Below are positions 11,593 through 14,129 of a stretch of DNA of 14,129 nt, one piece after another. A program made the translations under genes and the position numbers. The notes under the pieces were generated by a model. It was not told where the DNA came from and searched no databases. It saw nothing but the letters and a program-made list of their open reading frames with translations. This DNA is from CAZUHK01 sp964620345 (GTDB taxonomy: Bacteria > Planctomycetota > Phycisphaerae > Phycisphaerales > Zrk34): the NCBI GenBank assembly GCA_964620345.1, contig CAZUHK010000070.1, forward strand, positions 1-14,129, read 5' to 3'. How positions within the stretch are numbered: the first letter of the stretch is position 1; every line of letters starts with the position of its first letter.

Positions 11593-12645
11593 TCAGTCCC
11601 CCGCCGGCTTCTCGCGGTACTCGTCGAGCCAGCGGTCGGCCTGGCCATCGGGGATGTTCAGGTACTCACCGCCGTAGCGGCCGGCGAGTTCTTCGAAGGC
11701 CGGGGCGTCGCGCCCGAGCTTGATGACGTGCAGCGTCGTCGGCGCCTCGGCCAGAGCGTCGGCGAGCTTGTCCAGCTCGAAGCGGACCGGCTTTTCACTG
11801 ACGATCAGCACCACCCGCGCCGGCTGCTGAGCAAGGGCGAGCTGCAGCGCGGTCAGCAGGTTCTGCCCCCCGACCGCGTCGAGCTTGCCCAGCAGTTGCT
11901 CGTACGGCTCGCGGTCCCACTTGCCCGGCGGCCGGGCCTGTTCGGGGTAGTGGTACTCGCCGGTCTCCGTGGCGAAGCAGAGCATCATCGTCGATGAATC
12001 GCCCTTGCCCGGCAGTTGCGAAAGCGCGGCGCGGACCAGCTCGATGTAGCGCACCATCGCGATGGAGGTGTCGATGGTAACGACCGTCGTGCCCGGCGCG
12101 TGGCCAAGGTCCAGGCCCAGCAGGTTGAGCTTGTCTTCGAGCAGCGGGTTGGGCGGGCCCTCGACGATGTACTGTTCGTCGTTGCCGTTGACGACCTGCT
12201 GCGGGTCGTTCTGTTGCTGGGCGCGGTGCTCGTCGGCCTGCTTGAGCACGTGGATCGAGAGCATGACGACCGCGGCGCCGAGGATGCCGAAGAAGGCGAT
12301 GAACGCGACAAGCACGCCGACCCGTACGCCGAGGCGGGCTTTGCGGGCGACGACCACGCGGTCGAGCTGTTCCTCGGAGACCACGACGCGCCGGCCGGTC
12401 TGGGTCACGTAGGTGGTCGCCCGCTCGGCGGTCGTTTCGGGCGCCGCCGGGGCCGGTTCACCCGGCCGCGCCGGGCGCCCCGGGCGCGAGGGGCGGCCGG
12501 CCTGTTTAAGCTGCTCGGCCTTGCCGTCCTTCGACGCCGGCACCGTCATCAGCGTCCCGCAGTCGTAGCACCGACAGATGCCGCCGGCGAACCCATCGTC
12601 CACCTCCAGCGCATCGTTGCAGTTGGGGCAGTTGAGCTTGATCAT
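11593..12645 (-). CDS. Zinc-ribbon, single-TM, VWA-like protein
   Basis: A 350-aa protein with three parts. Residues 1-35 form a zinc ribbon with C6-x-x-C9 and C26-x-x-C29 (extra C24). Residues 40-105 are a Pro/Arg/Ala-rich then polar linker, and a transmembrane helix lies at about 106-131. Residues about 185-345 look like a von Willebrand factor A / Rossmann domain: 'TTVVTIDTSIAMVRYIELVRAAL' (186-208), 'STMMLCFAT' (218-226), 'GGQNLLTALQLALAQ' (259-273) and 'RVVLIVSEKPV' (277-287). The metal-site motif DxSxS is only partly kept (D192, S194, then Ala at 196), so metal binding is doubtful. The zinc ribbon would be cytoplasmic and the VWA-like part outside. The ATG at 12645 has a TAGAAT box 9 nt upstream and no Shine-Dalgarno sequence. 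Function unknown. It stands where mraZ often stands, divergent from rsmH. Confidence 0.82.
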   Translation of the reverse strand: MIKLNCPNCNDALEVDDGFAGGICRCYDCGTLMTVPASKDGKAEQLKQAGRPSRPGRPARPGEPAPAAPETTAERATTYVTQTGRRVVVSEEQLDRVVVARKARLGVRVGVLVAFIAFFGILGAAVVMLSIHVLKQADEHRAQQQNDPQQVVNGNDEQYIVEGPPNPLLEDKLNLLGLDLGHAPGTTVVTIDTSIAMVRYIELVRAALSQLPGKGDSSTMMLCFATETGEYHYPEQARPPGKWDREPYEQLLGKLDAVGGQNLLTALQLALAQQPARVVLIVSEKPVRFELDKLADALAEAPTTLHVIKLGRDAPAFEELAGRYGGEYLNIPDGQADRWLDEYREKPAGD

Positions 12646-12654
12646 GCGCGTCCC

Positions 12655-12660
12655 ATTCTA
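12655..12660 (-). promoter_or_regulatory. -10-like box for the zinc-ribbon/VWA gene
   Basis: TAGAAT on the minus strand (12660-12655) ends 9 nt before the ATG at 12645, so the mRNA would have almost no leader. No clear -35 is seen. It faces the rsmH box across about 50 bp. Confidence 0.4.
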
Positions 12661-12712
12661 CTCATCCAGCCCCGTGAAGCGTGGCGCCACCCGCGCGGCT
12701 GAGCTAAACCGT

Positions 12713-12718
12713 TAGGAT
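12713..12718 (+). promoter_or_regulatory. -10-like box for rsmH
   Basis: TAGGAT, in the context GTTAGGATAT, ends 9 nt before the ATG at 12728. There is no Shine-Dalgarno sequence between them and no clear -35, so a leaderless transcript is possible. Confidence 0.4.
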
Positions 12719-12727
12719 ATCTTCGTC

Positions 12728-13666
12728 ATGTCCGACGATCATGGGCCACAAACCAACGCCGATGCCGACGCCGGGCACAAGCCCGTCATGGTGGGCGAGG
12801 TGCTCGAAGCGCTCGGGCCCCAACCGGGCAGCACGGTGCTCGACGGCACGGTGGGTCGCGCCGGCCACGCTCGGGCGATCCTGCGACGCCTGATGCCCGG
12901 CGGGCGGTACGTCGGCCTCGACGCCGATCCGGCCAACGTCCGGTTCGCCCCGGGCACGCTGGCCGAGTTCGGCCAGGCGTTCACCGCCCACCACGCCAAC
13001 TTCGCCGACGCCCGGGCGGTGCTGGATCGGCTGGGCATCGGGCGCGTCGACGGCGTGCTGGCCGACCTGGGCTTCGCTTCGGTGCAGTTGGACGATCCGT
13101 CGCGCGGGTTTTCGTTCATGCACGACGGCCCGCTGGACATGCGGCTGGACCCCACCGCCGGCTACAGCGCCGCGGATCTGGTCGCCGAACTGGACGAGCG
13201 CTCGCTGGCCGACCTGATCTACCGCTTCGGCGAGGAGCGGCTGAGCCGACCGATCAGCCGAAAAATTGTCGCCGCGCGTCGCGACGCGCCGATTAAAACC
13301 ACGAGGCGACTGGCGGACATCGTCGCCGCGGCGTACGGCGGGCGCGCTCATCGGCAGCGGATTCACCCGGCCACGCGGACGTTCCAGGCCCTGCGCATCG
13401 CGGTGAACGATGAGATGGGGCGGCTGGGCGCGTTGCTGGAGCGGTTGCCCGACCTGCTGGCCGGCGAGGGCCGGGCCGTGATCATCAGCTTCCACTCGTT
13501 GGAAGACCGGATGGTCAAGCAGGCCTTCCGCAAATGGTCGGACGCGGGTCGGGCGGAGTTGCTCAGCCGCAAGCCGCTGCGGCCGACCGAGGCCGAACGC
13601 GCCGCCAACCCGCGCAGCCGCTCGGCGAAGCTGCGCGGCCTGCGGTGGATCGAGCACGCGATGTAG
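12728..13666 (+). CDS. rsmH: 16S rRNA (cytosine1402-N4)-methyltransferase RsmH
   Basis: A 312-aa SAM-dependent enzyme that methylates N4 of C1402 in 16S rRNA, in the ribosomal P site. Family motifs occur in order: 'HKPVMVGEVLEAL' (17-29), the SAM-binding 'VLDGTVGRAGHARAIL' (37-52), 'YVGLDADP' (61-68), 'ADLGFASVQLDDPSRGFSFMHDGPLDMRLD' (112-141), 'RTFQALRIAVNDEM' (217-230), 'VIISFHSLEDRMVKQAF' (251-267) and 'NPRSRSAKLRGLRW' (294-307). Two small departures are visible: RAGH where the glycine-rich loop usually reads GxGGH, and FAS where SS is usual in DLGxSSxQLD. Length is normal. The ATG at 12728 is the first in frame. rsmH usually follows mraZ at the head of the dcw cluster; no mraZ is present, and the next gene downstream is a membrane-anchored protein rather than an obvious ftsL. 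Confidence 0.96.
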   Translation: MSDDHGPQTNADADAGHKPVMVGEVLEALGPQPGSTVLDGTVGRAGHARAILRRLMPGGRYVGLDADPANVRFAPGTLAEFGQAFTAHHANFADARAVLDRLGIGRVDGVLADLGFASVQLDDPSRGFSFMHDGPLDMRLDPTAGYSAADLVAELDERSLADLIYRFGEERLSRPISRKIVAARRDAPIKTTRRLADIVAAAYGGRAHRQRIHPATRTFQALRIAVNDEMGRLGALLERLPDLLAGEGRAVIISFHSLEDRMVKQAFRKWSDAGRAELLSRKPLRPTEAERAANPRSRSAKLRGLRWIEHAM

Positions 13667-13685
13667 CGGGCGAGGCGCGACCTGT

Positions 13686-13691
13686 TACAAT
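13686..13691 (+). promoter_or_regulatory. -10-like box before the last gene
   Basis: TACAAT in the context GTTACAATGCC, nearly the same as GTTAGAATGCC at 3150-3160. It would start transcription near 13698 with a leader of about 47 nt. No clear -35 was found because that position falls in the end of rsmH. Two imperfect heptads (CTACGAA at 13720 and CTACGGA at 13727) lie in the leader. Confidence 0.4.
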
Positions 13692-13744
13692 GCCCGGGCG
13701 CGTGCTGAAGGAACGGCACCTACGAACTACGGACGGTTCACATC

Positions 13745-14129
13745 ATGACACGCGAAACCAAGCTGGGCCTGCTCGTCGGGATGGCGATGATCATTTTCAT
13801 CTGCATCCTCGTCTCCGACTACCTTGCCAAATCCCACGGCCCCGACACGCCGGACCTGTCTCACCTCGAAGCCGGCGTTGACCCGTCGCACTCGCCGCGG
13901 CGCCCCGAGCCGGCCCCGCGGGACGAGGTTGACCAGCCGCTGCCGACGCCGGGCGACGACCGGCTCGCCGCCGGCGATCAGCCCCGGCCCCAGCAGCGCC
14001 GCTATGAGGATGACCTGCATCGGCTCACCGTCACCGACGACCCGCCGCCGGACGTGCTGGTTAACTCGACCGACCCCGATGGCCAGATCGGCGATCCGGC
14101 GCCGCGTGAAGACGCGCAACCCGAACGCC
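13745..14129 (+). CDS. Membrane-anchored protein with disordered linker, cut by the window edge
   Basis: The first 128 codons of an open frame with no stop before the window ends. A basic start (MTRETK) is followed by one transmembrane helix at about 7-27, then a long Pro/Asp/Arg-rich, probably disordered region. This N terminus reminds me of planctomycete proteins in the dcw region that carry a LysM peptidoglycan-binding domain further on; that is recollection, and no LysM is visible here. The position right after rsmH is where ftsL normally lies, so it may replace or accompany FtsL, but no coiled coil is seen in the visible part. The ATG at 13745 has only a weak GGACGG (13731-13736) 8 nt upstream. 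The low-complexity composition makes other frames look open too; the TM helix directly at the start supports this frame. Confidence 0.75.
   Translation, partial: MTRETKLGLLVGMAMIIFICILVSDYLAKSHGPDTPDLSHLEAGVDPSHSPRRPEPAPRDEVDQPLPTPGDDRLAAGDQPRPQQRRYEDDLHRLTVTDDPPPDVLVNSTDPDGQIGDPAPREDAQPER

Overview
The window is GC-rich bacterial chromosome. The gene set and the style of the proteins point to Planctomycetota, probably a Phycisphaerae-type lineage. The clues are the MreB sequence, a zinc-ribbon/TM/VWA-like protein beside the start of a dcw-type cluster, the 'MTRETK' membrane-anchored protein after rsmH, and DUF2934. This placement is inferred from protein character; no rRNA or other marker gene is present. 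No tRNA, CRISPR array, insertion sequence or prophage gene was seen.

Layout. (1) 31-902: an ECF sigma factor on the minus strand, divergent from hpnH (hopanoid radical SAM enzyme); both have good sigma70-like promoters. (2) 2057-2562: a nested inverted repeat, then a DUF488 gene. (3) 2562-4548: small accessory genes. These are a stand-alone CBM48/AMPK-type glycogen-binding protein (minus), a two-TM hypothetical protein, a lysine-rich DUF2934 protein with a palindrome-studded promoter, and a MazG-type pyrophosphohydrolase (minus). (4) 4653-7462: lnt (apolipoprotein N-acyltransferase) overlapping an exported HEAT-repeat protein by ATGA. (5) 7483-11539: a cell-shape locus with a TM/coiled-coil/beta protein, a 68-aa TM protein, mreB, mreC and mreD (mreC and mreD overlap by ATGA). 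(6) 11593-12645: a zinc-ribbon/TM/VWA-like protein on the minus strand. (7) 12728 to the end: rsmH, the usual first enzyme gene of a dcw cluster, here without mraZ, followed by a membrane-anchored protein cut by the window edge.

How the parts relate. From lnt to the right edge most genes concern the envelope: lipoprotein maturation, the MreBCD elongation scaffold, and entry to the division/cell-wall cluster. The left part is regulatory and accessory.

The most unusual signal is non-coding. Several gene junctions are filled, almost to the base, with short-period (7 or 8 nt) repeat units. Three of these elements have two arms that are inverted copies of each other, and each uses a different repeat unit: CGAAG and GCCAAG octads at 2057-2199, AATGA heptads at 4563-4641, and CGATT heptads at 10001-10085 between mreB and mreC. 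A fourth, at 4236-4263, is a single-armed CACTT heptad array. Their arms sit against or inside start and stop codons. A second recurring signal is a -10-like box, TTAN(A/T)AT, often followed by GCC, and often so close to the start codon that the mRNA may be leaderless.
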